A stretch of DNA of 8,120 nt from Clostridia bacterium. Lineage in GTDB: Bacteria > Bacillota > Clostridia > Oscillospirales > CAG-382. The translations under genes and the position numbers were made by a program. Every line of letters starts with the position of its first letter. Positions within the stretch are counted from its first letter, which is position 1. The stretch is taken from the NCBI GenBank assembly GCA_017938055.1, contig JAGBCG010000136.1, positions 1 to 8,120 on the forward strand, given 5' to 3'. The notes under the pieces were generated by a model. That model made no database searches, was not told where the DNA came from, and was given only the letters and a program-made list of their open reading frames with translations. Positions 1 through 7,323 of this stretch are shown piece by piece.

Positions 1-128
1 ACAGAGTAAGAGGAATAAAAATGATAAGTGAAGCAACAAATATGGAGGCAGCAAAAGAGATGTGTAACAGAATTGCAAAATCCATTTTGCCGAAAAATGA
101 AAAAAATAAAAATGATGTGATAAATTGA
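1..128 (+). CDS. C-terminal end of an unidentified protein, or a 35-codon small ORF
   Basis: One frame is open from the left edge (first full codon at position 3) to a TGA at 126-128; the other two + frames are closed early. The visible peptide begins RVRGIKMISEATNMEAAKEM and ends in a Lys/Asn-rich tail, a composition typical of a protein C-terminus. I do not recognise the family. An alternative reading is a short gene starting at ATG 21, which has an AGAGG sequence 7 bases upstream. The tail reading is preferred because the frame stays open to the window edge and the segment before the ATG looks protein-like. The next promoter begins only about 20 bp after the stop, and no terminator hairpin is visible between them. 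Confidence 0.5.
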   Translation, partial: RVRGIKMISEATNMEAAKEMCNRIAKSILPKNEKNKNDVIN

Positions 129-149
129 TAAGTAATTATTGAAAAAACA

Positions 150-178
150 TTGAATAATTGCGAAAAGTATGATATACT
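150..178 (+). promoter_or_regulatory. Probable sigma-A promoter of the exonuclease-tcdA genes
   Basis: TTGAAT (150-155), a 17-bp spacer and TATACT (173-178). Transcription would start near 185, just before the ribosome binding site at 199. This excludes the upstream ATG at 169, which lies beside the -10 box, as the start of the following gene. Confidence 0.65.
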
Positions 179-210
179 GTTGCATATTGAAGAACGATAG
201 GTGCGAGAAA

Positions 211-1185
211 ATGAAGTATATTGTGCTTGATATGGAATGGAATCAGCCCGCATATGGTGAAGCAGTGCTGTGTAAAAACGGCGTATGTATGAAAAATGAG
301 ATAATACAAATCGGTGCTGTAAAGCTTGATGAAAATGGGAAAACCGTTGATACTTTTGAAAGAATAATAAAGCCTGTCAGCCTTACGTCAATGAATAAGG
401 TTATAAAACAGCTGACGGGTATCACAGATGAAATGCTTGATAAGGGAGAAGCATTTGGCAGTGTAATCGAAAGCTTTAAAGAGTTTTGTACAGAACAGTT
501 TGTGCTTCTCATATGGGGCTGTGATGATGTAAGGATACTTCGCAATAATCTTAAATTTTTCGGACTTGATGAAAAATGGATACCAAAGTATTATAATTTG
601 CAAATGATATTCAGTATGCAAACGGGACTTGAAAAAAGACAGTATGCACTTTCGTTTGCACTTGAGCATTTGGCAATAAGTGCGGATGAAAGCCGGTTGC
701 ATGATGCATTGTATGACGCAATGTGCTCGGCACTCGTGTGTGAAAAGCTTGATTTAAAGAACGGTATTGAAAATTTAAAACACATGCCTACAAGCGAAAA
801 TAAAGGAGAAAAGGGAAGTGCCGTTCTCTTAAAACGAAAATTCCGCCACATAAAAACAAGAGAGGACATATGGGCAAACGGATATATAATACGTCCTGTG
901 TGTCCTTTCTGTGGCGAAAAAATGAAGCACGAAAAACCAAAACGCATCAATAATAATAGAATTCACGTAGAGGGCCATTGTGAAAAGGATGGCGACTTTA
1001 TGGCAGTTGTAAAAATATCGGAAACGCCGCAAAAAACTTTTTCTGTCAGTCAGCAGATGTACATACTTGACGAAAAGACAAGAGAATATTTTGAAAGAAG
1101 CAAAAAAAAGAGTCAACGCAAACATCATACAAGACCAAAAAAGAGAGCTTTGTCGGCACGAAAGGCGGTAGTTGTCAATGAGTGA
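211..1185 (+). CDS. DEDDh-family 3'-5' exonuclease with Cys/His C-terminal region
   Basis: A 324-residue protein predicted to remove nucleotides from the 3' end of DNA or RNA in the cytoplasm. The RNase T/DnaQ-type fold is shown by ExoI D7 and E9 in VLDMEWNQP, ExoII Asp105 or Asp106 in WGCDDVRIL, and ExoIII H164 with D169 in LHDALYDAM, giving a complete DEDDh active site. The N-terminus resembles the KapD-like exonucleases of Firmicutes. Beyond the nuclease domain (about residues 1-185) lie C231-x2-C234 and H256-C257, a likely zinc-binding or nucleic-acid-binding knuckle, and a very basic tail (about 297-318). The start at ATG 211 is chosen because AGGTG at 199-203 is correctly spaced and the promoter -10 overlaps the region of the earlier ATG at 169. 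The 3' end overlaps the next gene by 8 bp. The substrate cannot be told from sequence; a role as a DNA polymerase subunit is unlikely because no polymerase features are present. Confidence 0.85.
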   Translation: MKYIVLDMEWNQPAYGEAVLCKNGVCMKNEIIQIGAVKLDENGKTVDTFERIIKPVSLTSMNKVIKQLTGITDEMLDKGEAFGSVIESFKEFCTEQFVLLIWGCDDVRILRNNLKFFGLDEKWIPKYYNLQMIFSMQTGLEKRQYALSFALEHLAISADESRLHDALYDAMCSALVCEKLDLKNGIENLKHMPTSENKGEKGSAVLLKRKFRHIKTREDIWANGYIIRPVCPFCGEKMKHEKPKRINNNRIHVEGHCEKDGDFMAVVKISETPQKTFSVSQQMYILDEKTREYFERSKKKSQRKHHTRPKKRALSARKAVVVNE

Positions 1186-1900
1186 GGCTTTTGTTAGATT
1201 TGAAATGCTGACAGGCAAGGATAAAGTTCTTTTGCTGTCACGTAAAAAGGTGCTTGTGTTTGGTGTTGGAGGAGTAGGTGGCTATGTATGCGAGGCACTT
1301 GCAAGAAGCGGCGTTGGACAAATTGACGTTGTGGATAACGATAAGGTGAATCTTTCCAATATTAACCGTCAGATTATAGCATTGAATTCCACTGTAGGCA
1401 GATATAAAACGGAAGTGGTCAAAGAACGGCTGACAGATATAAACCCACACATAATTTGTAACACGTATAATATTTTTTATCTTCCCGAAAATGCATCGGT
1501 TATAGATTTTTCACAGTACGATTATGTAGTGGATGCAATAGACACTGTAAGCGGGAAAATTGAAATAGTAAAAGGATGTAAGGAAAAGAATGTTCCTGTT
1601 GTCAGCTCAATGGGAACAGGAAATAAGCTTGATCCCACAAAAATATTGATAACGGATATTTATAAAACAAAGGGCTGCCCTCTGGCAAGAGTTATGAGAG
1701 GGCTTTGTAAAAAGAATAATATTGATAGGCTTGATGTTGTGTATTCAACGGAAGAACCAAAAAAAGTGCTGTGTACGGAAAATGATGCTAATACAAAATG
1801 TGAGGGCAAATCGACTGTGGCAAGCAGTGCTTTTGTGCCATCTGTTGCGGGGCTTACAATAGCGTATCATGTTGTTAAAAGGCTGTTGGACTTGTGTTGA
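1178..1900 (+). CDS. tcdA: tRNA threonylcarbamoyladenosine dehydratase (ThiF/E1-like)
   Basis: A 240-residue ThiF/MoeB-superfamily protein. TcdA (CsdL) uses ATP to cyclise t6A at position 37 of ANN-decoding tRNAs into ct6A. Visible features in order are the nucleotide-binding loop GVGGVGG (29-35), the acidic D53-N-D55, the family motif N58-L-S-N-I-N-R64-Q65, the DAID motif with D119 and D122, then SSMGTGNKLDPTKI (143-156) and CPLARVMR (167-174). The last two distinguish TcdA from ThiF and MoeB, and the CxxC zinc pairs of those enzymes are not seen. ATG 1178 is chosen over a TTG two codons upstream; a weak purine-rich AAAGGCGG (1161-1168) precedes it. The 8-bp overlap with the exonuclease gene suggests translational coupling and shared transcription from the promoter at 150. 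The C-terminus is shorter than in E. coli TcdA. Confidence in the family is high, with a small chance of a related E1-like enzyme. Confidence 0.9.
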   Translation: MSEAFVRFEMLTGKDKVLLLSRKKVLVFGVGGVGGYVCEALARSGVGQIDVVDNDKVNLSNINRQIIALNSTVGRYKTEVVKERLTDINPHIICNTYNIFYLPENASVIDFSQYDYVVDAIDTVSGKIEIVKGCKEKNVPVVSSMGTGNKLDPTKILITDIYKTKGCPLARVMRGLCKKNNIDRLDVVYSTEEPKKVLCTENDANTKCEGKSTVASSAFVPSVAGLTIAYHVVKRLLDLC

Positions 1901-1957
1901 TGTTTTGTGGTAATATAGTTTATATTGAAAGAACTAAATGATATGGAGGATAAGTCG

Positions 1958-2704
1958 GTGAAAAATTTTTCAGGTAAAATTAAGATGGCTTTGTGCGTGG
2001 TGTTGGCAGCTTTTATGGTTGTGGCATCAGCAGGATGTGCAAAAAAGCAAGTAAGCAACAGAGATTTTAAAGGAATAACCAAAGCTGTAGAGAATTGGGT
2101 TGAAGCACAAAGTGAAACCTTTACAACGGCGTTTGTTGAGGGCTTCTACGGAAAATATGAATCAAATGAAGATTGGGTATATGACAAAGTGTATGATAAT
2201 AATCAGACACCGATAGAAAAGCTGAGCGGCTATGTGATAAATAAATTTGATAAAAAATCGGTACATAAAGAAGACTGTGTTTCAAATGATGAGGGATATA
2301 CTGTTGTAGTTACGTTAAAGACAGTTGATTTTGCTGACACTCTTGAGCTGATATATAGGGGAACAAATCAGGCGGCCCACTTGTTTCAGAATCTCGATTT
2401 GTCGTCAGACGAATATCCTTGCCAAATCAATAAAACGCTCGATTATTGCCTGACAAATCTTGCAGAAAACGAAACTGAACGTGCAATGGCTAAGAGTGCA
2501 TTCCTGATTGATTATCTTGCATATGGTGAGCAGCCTGTAATGACTCAGGTAGTGCTTCACCTGGACGTAGAGAAGCAAAAGGGAAAATGGGTAGTCTGTG
2601 CCGTAAATGGAACGGAATTTGATGATAAAGATAAAAAGGATAATAACGATAGTGAAGACGTATTAAGAATAGCTGTTGAGCAAATGTTCAGAGCTGAAAG
2701 GTGA
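1958..2704 (+). CDS. Predicted lipoprotein of unknown function
   Basis: A 248-residue protein with a type II signal peptide: basic MKNFSGKIK, a hydrophobic core (about 10-25), then ASAGC with the candidate lipidated Cys27. The residue three before the Cys is Ser rather than the usual Leu, so the lipobox is relaxed. The mature part is mixed alpha/beta in appearance, with no catalytic motif or transmembrane segment, and carries a charged Asp/Lys-rich stretch (about 222-234) before a final helix. I do not recognise a named family; it resembles small clostridial cell-surface lipoproteins. The start is GTG 1958 because GGAGGA at 1945-1950 sits 7 bases upstream; an ATG at 1943 overlaps that site and a TTG at 1925 has no good site. 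It lies 57 bp after tcdA with no terminator between, so read-through is possible. A weak own promoter is conceivable (TTGATG 1897-1902, 18 bp, TATATT 1921-1926). A terminator follows directly. Confidence 0.75.
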   Translation: MKNFSGKIKMALCVVLAAFMVVASAGCAKKQVSNRDFKGITKAVENWVEAQSETFTTAFVEGFYGKYESNEDWVYDKVYDNNQTPIEKLSGYVINKFDKKSVHKEDCVSNDEGYTVVVTLKTVDFADTLELIYRGTNQAAHLFQNLDLSSDEYPCQINKTLDYCLTNLAENETERAMAKSAFLIDYLAYGEQPVMTQVVLHLDVEKQKGKWVVCAVNGTEFDDKDKKDNNDSEDVLRIAVEQMFRAER

Positions 2705-2726
2705 ATATAGTAAATTAAGAATAAAA

Positions 2727-2767
2727 AAACAAAGGGATTGCGGTTAAATGCAATCCCTGCTTTGTTT
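2727..2767. terminator. Bidirectional rho-independent terminator between convergent genes
   Basis: AAACAAAG (2727-2734) and GGATTGC (2735-2741) pair with GCAATCC (2750-2756) and CTTTGTTT (2760-2767) around an 8-base loop, with a CTG bulge at 2757-2759. On the - strand the stem runs into an uninterrupted T tract, ideal for ending the ABC exporter operon. On the + strand a weaker T-rich stretch follows, serving the lipoprotein gene. Confidence 0.9.
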
Positions 2768-2780
2768 GTGTCGATTTTTA

Positions 2781-4778
2781 TTAATCAAGCTCTTTTTTGC
2801 CCGTGTAAAGCTCGTAGTATCTGCCTTTCTGATTTACTAAGTCGTCATGGTTTCCTCTTTCTACGATTTCTCCGTTTTCAAGTACCATAATGGCATCGGC
2901 ATTTCTTACTGTGGAAAGACGGTGGGCAATAACAAAGGTGGTTCTGTCCTTCATAAGTCTGTCCATGCCATGCTCTATGTGACGCTCGGTACGTGTGTCA
3001 ACAGAGCTTGTAGCTTCGTCAAGAACAAGAATAGGTGCTTTGCTAAGTGCCGCACGTGCGATGTTGAGAAGCTGTCTTTGACCTTGTGAAAGATTGGCAC
3101 CGTCACCCTCAAGAACTGTGTTGTAGCCGTCGGAAAGACGCATGATAAAGGAGTGTGCACTAGCGGTTTTTGCTGCGGCGATTACTTCCTCGTCAGTGGC
3201 ATCAAGCCTGCCGTAACGGATGTTTTCCATAACCGTTCCTGTGAATAAGTGTGTATCCTGAAGAACCATTGCAATGTTCTTTCTAAGCTCGTCACGCTTT
3301 ATGTCTTTGATATCAATACCATCAATGGTAATGCTGCCCTCGTCAATGTCGTAAAATCGGTTAAGAAGATTTGTGACAGTGGTTTTACCCGCACCAGTAG
3401 AGCCTACAAAGGCAATTTTCTGACCGGGTTTTGCGTACAGAGAAATGTTTTTTAGAATAAGTCTGTCGGGATTGTACCCAAAAGAAACATTGTCAAGAAC
3501 AACGTGTCCCTTTATAGCATCTCCGCTTATTGCATCCTTTTTGTCCTCAGGCTCAGGCTCCATATCAATGATGTTAAAAACACGCTCAGCACCTGCAAGT
3601 GCGGAAAATACGGTGGTCATCTGCTGAGAAATGTTGTTAATAGGGAAGGAGAATTGCTTGGAATACTGTGCGAAAACAGTAAGAGAGCCTGGGTTCATGT
3701 TGCCGGTACAAATAAGAATACCGCCTATGCCAAGAGTAAAAGCATAACTTATGTTGGAGGTGTTGTTCATAATGGGTCCCATGATACCGCCGTAGAACTG
3801 AGCCTTGAACTGCTTGTCACGTAAATCGTCGTTTAGGAGTGAAAATTCTTCAACGGAATTTGTTTCGTGGTTGAATACCTTTATAACCTTCTGACCTGTA
3901 ACGGTTTCTTCAATGTAGCCGTTAACGGCACCCAAAGCTGCTTGCTGACCTGAATAATACTTTCTGCTTTTGTTCGCAATCCAAACGCAAAGCCTCATAA
4001 AAATGGGAACAAAAATAATGGTAATCAGCGTTAGAAGCCAGTTTGTTGTCAGCATAAATATAAGAGTTCCCAAAAGAGTAATTGTGCCTGAAATAAGTGA
4101 AATCAGAGAGTTGTCAAGCATTATGCCGATGTTGTCAACGTCATTGGTAAATCGGCTCATTACCTCGCCCGTCGGATTGTTGTCAAAGAATCTTACGGGA
4201 AGCTTTTGCATTTTGGCAAACAAATCGTTTCTGATAGCTTCAAGAGAGCCTTGAGAAACATTTACCATAATTCTGTTTTGCAGATAAGTTGCTATAACGC
4301 CGACAAGATATACTGAAATAAGTATTGTAATGGCAGAAAGAATATAGGCAAAAACCTCAGCTCTGGCATCACCACCCAGAGCATTTCTTACTGAATCAAA
4401 TGCCATGTCCGTAAAGCCTGAAATTGCATTGTCGGAGATTCGCTCTGTAATACTAAGCTTTGAAGCAATGCCTGGAGCAACATGGAAAGTGATTTTGTTG
4501 ATAATGGGTGCAAGCATAAATGAGCCAATAAGATTTGTAACTGTACTTATAAGCATGCAAAGCACAACAACGGCTATGTGCAGTCGGTACTTTCTGACGT
4601 ACTTAAAAAGCCTTTTGATTGTGTTTTTGGTGTTCTTAGGCTTGCTTTTGGTCATAAAGCCGCCTCTTGGACCGCCGTGGCCTCTGCCTGGTCCTCCTCC
4701 CATGGGACGCATACCTTGCTTTTTGTCAGGAGCAGATGAGTTGTACTGTTTTTGAAGTTCTGTTAATGATCTTGCCAT
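2781..4778 (-). CDS. ABC multidrug exporter half-transporter, catalytic-site subunit (BmrD/LmrD-like)
   Basis: A 665-residue membrane-ATPase fusion. Residues 1-55 form an N-terminal extension with a Gly/Pro/Arg-rich patch (26-40). The six-helix exporter domain (about 65-400) has a long outer loop between helices 1 and 2 (about 95-142). The nucleotide-binding domain has Walker A GSTGAGKT (459-466), Q-loop Q507, signature LSQGQ (563-567), Walker B LVLD ending at D587 with catalytic E588, and switch H619. The signature departs from LSGGQ while Walker B and the H-loop are intact, as in the fully catalytic halves of heterodimeric exporters such as BmrD and TM288. No C39 peptidase domain is present. 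The ATG is preceded by AAGGAGGC (4793-4786), which lies inside the final codons of the partner gene; the intergenic gap is only 3 bp, so translation is probably coupled. Predicted substrates are hydrophobic drugs or lipids; the actual substrate is unknown. Confidence 0.9.
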   Translation of the reverse strand: MARSLTELQKQYNSSAPDKKQGMRPMGGGPGRGHGGPRGGFMTKSKPKNTKNTIKRLFKYVRKYRLHIAVVVLCMLISTVTNLIGSFMLAPIINKITFHVAPGIASKLSITERISDNAISGFTDMAFDSVRNALGGDARAEVFAYILSAITILISVYLVGVIATYLQNRIMVNVSQGSLEAIRNDLFAKMQKLPVRFFDNNPTGEVMSRFTNDVDNIGIMLDNSLISLISGTITLLGTLIFMLTTNWLLTLITIIFVPIFMRLCVWIANKSRKYYSGQQAALGAVNGYIEETVTGQKVIKVFNHETNSVEEFSLLNDDLRDKQFKAQFYGGIMGPIMNNTSNISYAFTLGIGGILICTGNMNPGSLTVFAQYSKQFSFPINNISQQMTTVFSALAGAERVFNIIDMEPEPEDKKDAISGDAIKGHVVLDNVSFGYNPDRLILKNISLYAKPGQKIAFVGSTGAGKTTVTNLLNRFYDIDEGSITIDGIDIKDIKRDELRKNIAMVLQDTHLFTGTVMENIRYGRLDATDEEVIAAAKTASAHSFIMRLSDGYNTVLEGDGANLSQGQRQLLNIARAALSKAPILVLDEATSSVDTRTERHIEHGMDRLMKDRTTFVIAHRLSTVRNADAIMVLENGEIVERGNHDDLVNQKGRYYELYTGKKELD

Positions 4779-4781
4779 GTC

Positions 4782-6527
4782 TTACGCCTCCTTCTGATTG
4801 CTTTCCATCTGGGAAGCGTATATTTCACGGTATTCGGTGTTGGTTTGCATAAGCTCATCGTGAGTTCCGATGCCTGTTATTTCACCATCGTTCATTACAA
4901 CAATCATGTCTGCTTCCATTACCGACATAATACGTTGTGCTATAATAATTTTGGTGGAGTCTTTAAGACCTGTCTTAAATTCCTTGCGTATTTTTGCCTC
5001 AGTAGCCGTATCAACGGCACTTGTGGAGTCGTCAAGAATGAGAATTTTTGGCTTTTTAAGAAGTGCTCTTGCAATACAAAGCCTTTGCTTCTGACCGCCG
5101 GAGACGTTTACACCGCCTTGCTCAAGTTCGGTGTCATAACCATCCTTGAAGCTCTTGATAAAACTGTCTGCCTGGGCACTGTCGGCGGCAGATATAATCT
5201 CCTCCATGGTAGCATTCTCGTCGCCCCAACGAAGATTGTCCTGTATAGTTCCTGAGAACAGTACGTTGTTTTGCAAAACCATACCCACGCCTTCACGCAG
5301 GTTTTTAAGGCTGTAGTCCTTTACGTTTACTCCATCAACCAAAACCTCACCTGAGTCTGTGTCGTAAAGTCTTGGAATAAGGGAAACAAGGGTAGTCTTT
5401 CCACAGCCTGTTGAACCGATAATACCAACAGTCTTGCCTGCGGGAATTGTAAGATTGATTTTTTCAAGTACACTGTCGTCGCTGTTTTTGTAATATCTGA
5501 AAGTTACGTCCTTGAATTCTATGTTACCATGTGTTACTGTCTTTTCCTTGAAAGTGGCGTTTTCGTCTGAAATATCGACCTTTTCGTCAAGTATCTCAGA
5601 AATACGCTTGGCACTTGCCATGGCACGTGAGGACATCATAAACATCATGGACAGCATCATAAGAGAATGAAGAATCTGGTTTGCATATGTAATAAACTGG
5701 GAAAGGTCACCGGGTGCCATGGTGTCAGTTATGCCCATGACCTGATGAGCACCAAACCAGATGATAGCTGCAATGGTAATGTTCATGAAAAGTGTCATAA
5801 AAGGACCGGTAAGAATCATTACCTTAATAGCAGAAATGCCGGAGTTTTTAAGGTCTGAATTGGCAGCAGTGAATTTTTTTACCTCGTAGTCTTCTCTGAC
5901 AAAGGACTTGACAACCCTTACATTTGTAACACTTTCCTGTACGGTGGAATTGAGCTTATCCATTTTGTTTTGCATAATTCCAAAGCGTGGGAATGCGGTT
6001 TTGATTATAAGAGCGATGACTACTGCGAGAATGGGAACGGATACGGCAAAAATCCAGGATAACTGAGGACGAAGATTTATTGCCATAATCAGAGCACCTA
6101 TAAACATACCCGGTGAACGCATACACATTCTTAGAAGTGTCATAATAAAGTTCTGAATCTGTGTTATGTCGTTGGTAAGTCTTGTAACAAGAGAGCCTGT
6201 GGAAAATTTGTCTATGTTGGCAAAAGAAAACTTCTGTACCTTTTTGTAAACGTCACGTCTTACGTCTGCTGCGTAGTTTACTGAAGCTTTTGTGCCAAAA
6301 TATGCTCCGCCTACACCTCCTACCATCATCATGATGGCAGTGAGTATCATGTAAACGATAAATAAAATACACTTTTGCGTATTGAGTGTTCCTGCTGAGG
6401 CTTCATTAAGGATTAGCCCAAGAAACATAGGCATGAGGACCTCTCCTATAACCTCCACAATCATAAGCAGAGGACCTAAGATGAAGTATAGCTTGTAGGG
6501 TTTAACGTAGGAAAGCCATCTTTTCAA
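4782..6527 (-). CDS. ABC multidrug exporter half-transporter, degenerate-site subunit (BmrC/LmrC-like)
   Basis: A 581-residue half-transporter with a six-helix domain (about 14-305) and an ATPase domain (about 335-575). Motifs are Walker A GSTGCGKT (371-378), Q-loop Q419, canonical signature VSGGQ (475-479), Walker B LILD ending at D499, then D500 where the catalytic Glu is expected and Q531 in place of the switch His (IIAQR). These two substitutions define the non-catalytic site of heterodimeric type IV exporters (BmrC, TM287). Its good signature completes the active site formed by the partner's Walker motifs. Lengths of 581 and 665 match the usual short/long pairing. Translation starts at TTG 6527, supported by AAAGGAAG (6543-6536) 8 bases upstream; the first in-frame ATG is more than 20 codons inside, within helix 1. 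It is the second gene of the marR-led operon, 61 bp after the regulator. Confidence 0.9.
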   Translation of the reverse strand: MKRWLSYVKPYKLYFILGPLLMIVEVIGEVLMPMFLGLILNEASAGTLNTQKCILFIVYMILTAIMMMVGGVGGAYFGTKASVNYAADVRRDVYKKVQKFSFANIDKFSTGSLVTRLTNDITQIQNFIMTLLRMCMRSPGMFIGALIMAINLRPQLSWIFAVSVPILAVVIALIIKTAFPRFGIMQNKMDKLNSTVQESVTNVRVVKSFVREDYEVKKFTAANSDLKNSGISAIKVMILTGPFMTLFMNITIAAIIWFGAHQVMGITDTMAPGDLSQFITYANQILHSLMMLSMMFMMSSRAMASAKRISEILDEKVDISDENATFKEKTVTHGNIEFKDVTFRYYKNSDDSVLEKINLTIPAGKTVGIIGSTGCGKTTLVSLIPRLYDTDSGEVLVDGVNVKDYSLKNLREGVGMVLQNNVLFSGTIQDNLRWGDENATMEEIISAADSAQADSFIKSFKDGYDTELEQGGVNVSGGQKQRLCIARALLKKPKILILDDSTSAVDTATEAKIRKEFKTGLKDSTKIIIAQRIMSVMEADMIVVMNDGEITGIGTHDELMQTNTEYREIYASQMESNQKEA

Positions 6528-6550
6528 CGCTGAATCTTCCTTTCAAATTG

Positions 6551-6570
6551 ATATAGTAATATATAGTAGT
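6551..6570. repeat. Two-copy 10-bp tandem repeat upstream of the exporter genes
   Basis: ATATAGTAAT followed directly by ATATAGTAGT (9 of 10 identical). It lies in the 61-bp gap between the regulator and the first exporter gene and overlaps the possible -10 box there. It may be a protein site or simple AT-rich sequence. Confidence 0.4.
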
Positions 6571-6585
6571 GATTGGGCCTGTAAA
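6558..6585 (-). promoter_or_regulatory. Possible internal promoter between marR and the exporter genes
   Basis: Read on the - strand, TTTACA (6585-6580), a 16-bp spacer and TATATT (6563-6558). The spacer is slightly short, and the 61-bp gap is AT-rich, so such matches can arise by chance. If real, it would let the exporter pair be made independently of the regulator. Confidence 0.3.
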
Positions 6586-6588
6586 TAA

Positions 6589-7062
6589 CTAATTTTCAAA
6601 AGCATTGACGCTGGCGTAGCATTTGTTTAAGCCGTCTGTCATCTTCTTAAGACATTCCTCGAGGTTGCGATAGTCGTCATCTGTGAAATTTTCAAACATG
6701 GCAAAGTCTGTTTCTTCAAATAATACTTTTGATTTTTCAACAACTTCTCTGCCTTTTTTGGTAAGAGAAATGGTATTTAGCCTTTCGTCGTCCTTGTAAC
6801 TGGAACGGGTGATATAGCCGTTTTCTTCTAACTTTTTCAAAGATACCGCTATTGCTGCAGGGCTGATTTTAAAGTGCTCTGCAAGTGCTTTCTGGGAAGG
6901 GTAGAGGTTTTCTTTTGAGAGATGCATAAGAATCATGTGCTGACTTCGGTGTATGCCCAGAGAGGAAAGAAAGCTTTCAACGACGCTCCTGTGAAGACGG
7001 TCTGTTTGTATTATTTTGTAAAAGGTGCTGTGTGCACGTTCTTTATCGAATTTTTTAGTCAT
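6589..7062 (-). CDS. MarR-family transcriptional regulator
   Basis: A 157-residue protein predicted to act as a dimeric winged-helix repressor. The N-terminal helices for dimerisation (about 8-50) are followed by the helix-turn-helix (about 56-82, SQKALAEHFKISPAAIAVSL), with the wing at about 84-100 holding DDER (91-94), the conserved Asp-Arg signature of the wing. Two C-terminal helices (about 102-150) complete the dimer interface. The ATG is supported by AGAGGTG (7077-7071), 8 bases upstream. It is the first gene of the exporter operon. Its promoter start site lies inside a hexamer array that is its probable operator, so it most likely represses itself and the two exporter genes until a ligand is bound. 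MarR proteins in this position commonly sense the exported compound or a phenolic; the ligand here is unknown. Confidence 0.92.
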   Translation of the reverse strand: MTKKFDKERAHSTFYKIIQTDRLHRSVVESFLSSLGIHRSQHMILMHLSKENLYPSQKALAEHFKISPAAIAVSLKKLEENGYITRSSYKDDERLNTISLTKKGREVVEKSKVLFEETDFAMFENFTDDDYRNLEECLKKMTDGLNKCYASVNAFEN

Positions 7063-7099
7063 GTTGTATTCACCTCTTTATATAAAAGACAAAGAAAAA

Positions 7100-7128
7100 G
7101 TTAATGTGTTAATAGTTAACATGTTAAC
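7100..7128. promoter_or_regulatory. Probable MarR operator: four GTTAAY hexamers
   Basis: GTTAAT (7100-7105), GTTAAT (7108-7113), GTTAAC (7115-7120) and GTTAAC (7123-7128), with starts spaced 8, 7 and 8 bp. The right pair forms a perfect 14-bp palindrome, GTTAACATGTTAAC (7115-7128), and the left pair is an 11/14 copy. The array begins 1 bp after the -10 box of the regulator promoter and covers the expected start site near 7123, so a bound repressor would block initiation. Confidence 0.75.
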
Positions 7129-7129
7129 C

Positions 7130-7158
7130 ATTATAGTATTTATATAGTTTTTTGTCAA
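7130..7158 (-). promoter_or_regulatory. Sigma-A promoter of the marR-ABC exporter operon
   Basis: On the - strand TTGACA (7158-7153), exactly 17 bp, then TATAAT (7135-7130): both boxes match the consensus fully. AT-rich DNA including TTAATTAATTAA (7167-7178) lies upstream and could act as an UP element. Transcription would begin near 7123 within the hexamer array, leaving a leader of about 60 bases before the regulator ATG. Confidence 0.9.
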
Positions 7159-7262
7159 TAGAAGTCTTAATTAATTAACATTCTTATCTCAAAAAAGTTT
7201 AAAAGAGCGTAGCTTGTATAATATAGCATAAAAAAGTATAAAAACTTTGTGAAAAATGACGA

Positions 7263-7291
7263 TTGACAAATATAGTCTTGTAATGTAAAAT
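7263..7291 (+). promoter_or_regulatory. Sigma-A promoter of the small peptide gene
   Basis: TTGACA (7263-7268), 17 bp, TAAAAT (7286-7291). The predicted start near 7298 leaves a leader of only about 26 bases, with the GGGAGG ribosome binding site at 7309-7314. It is divergent from the exporter operon promoter, with about 105 bp between the two -35 boxes. Confidence 0.85.
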
Positions 7292-7323
7292 AGATGTATC
7301 AAGTTAATGGGAGGTTTTTCGTT

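Noticed and set aside
169..210. In-frame ATG at 169 as the start of the exonuclease
   Set aside because: It overlaps the promoter -10 region and has no ribosome binding site. The 14 extra residues do not look like the family's N-terminus, while ATG 211 has AGGTG and gives MKYIVLDMEW.
2227..2704. Calcium-binding or dockerin-like motif in the Asp/Lys-rich stretch of the lipoprotein
   Set aside because: The Asp spacing does not follow the DxDxDG-type loop and there is no second copy; it reads as a charged linker.
2847..4852. Several + strand reading frames opposite the ABC exporter genes
   Set aside because: They lie wholly within strongly supported - strand genes, lack ribosome binding sites and show no family features.
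7167..7178. TTAATTAATTAA as a third regulator site
   Set aside because: It lacks the G and C that define the GTTAAY hexamers and sits upstream of the -35 box. AT-rich promoter DNA explains it.
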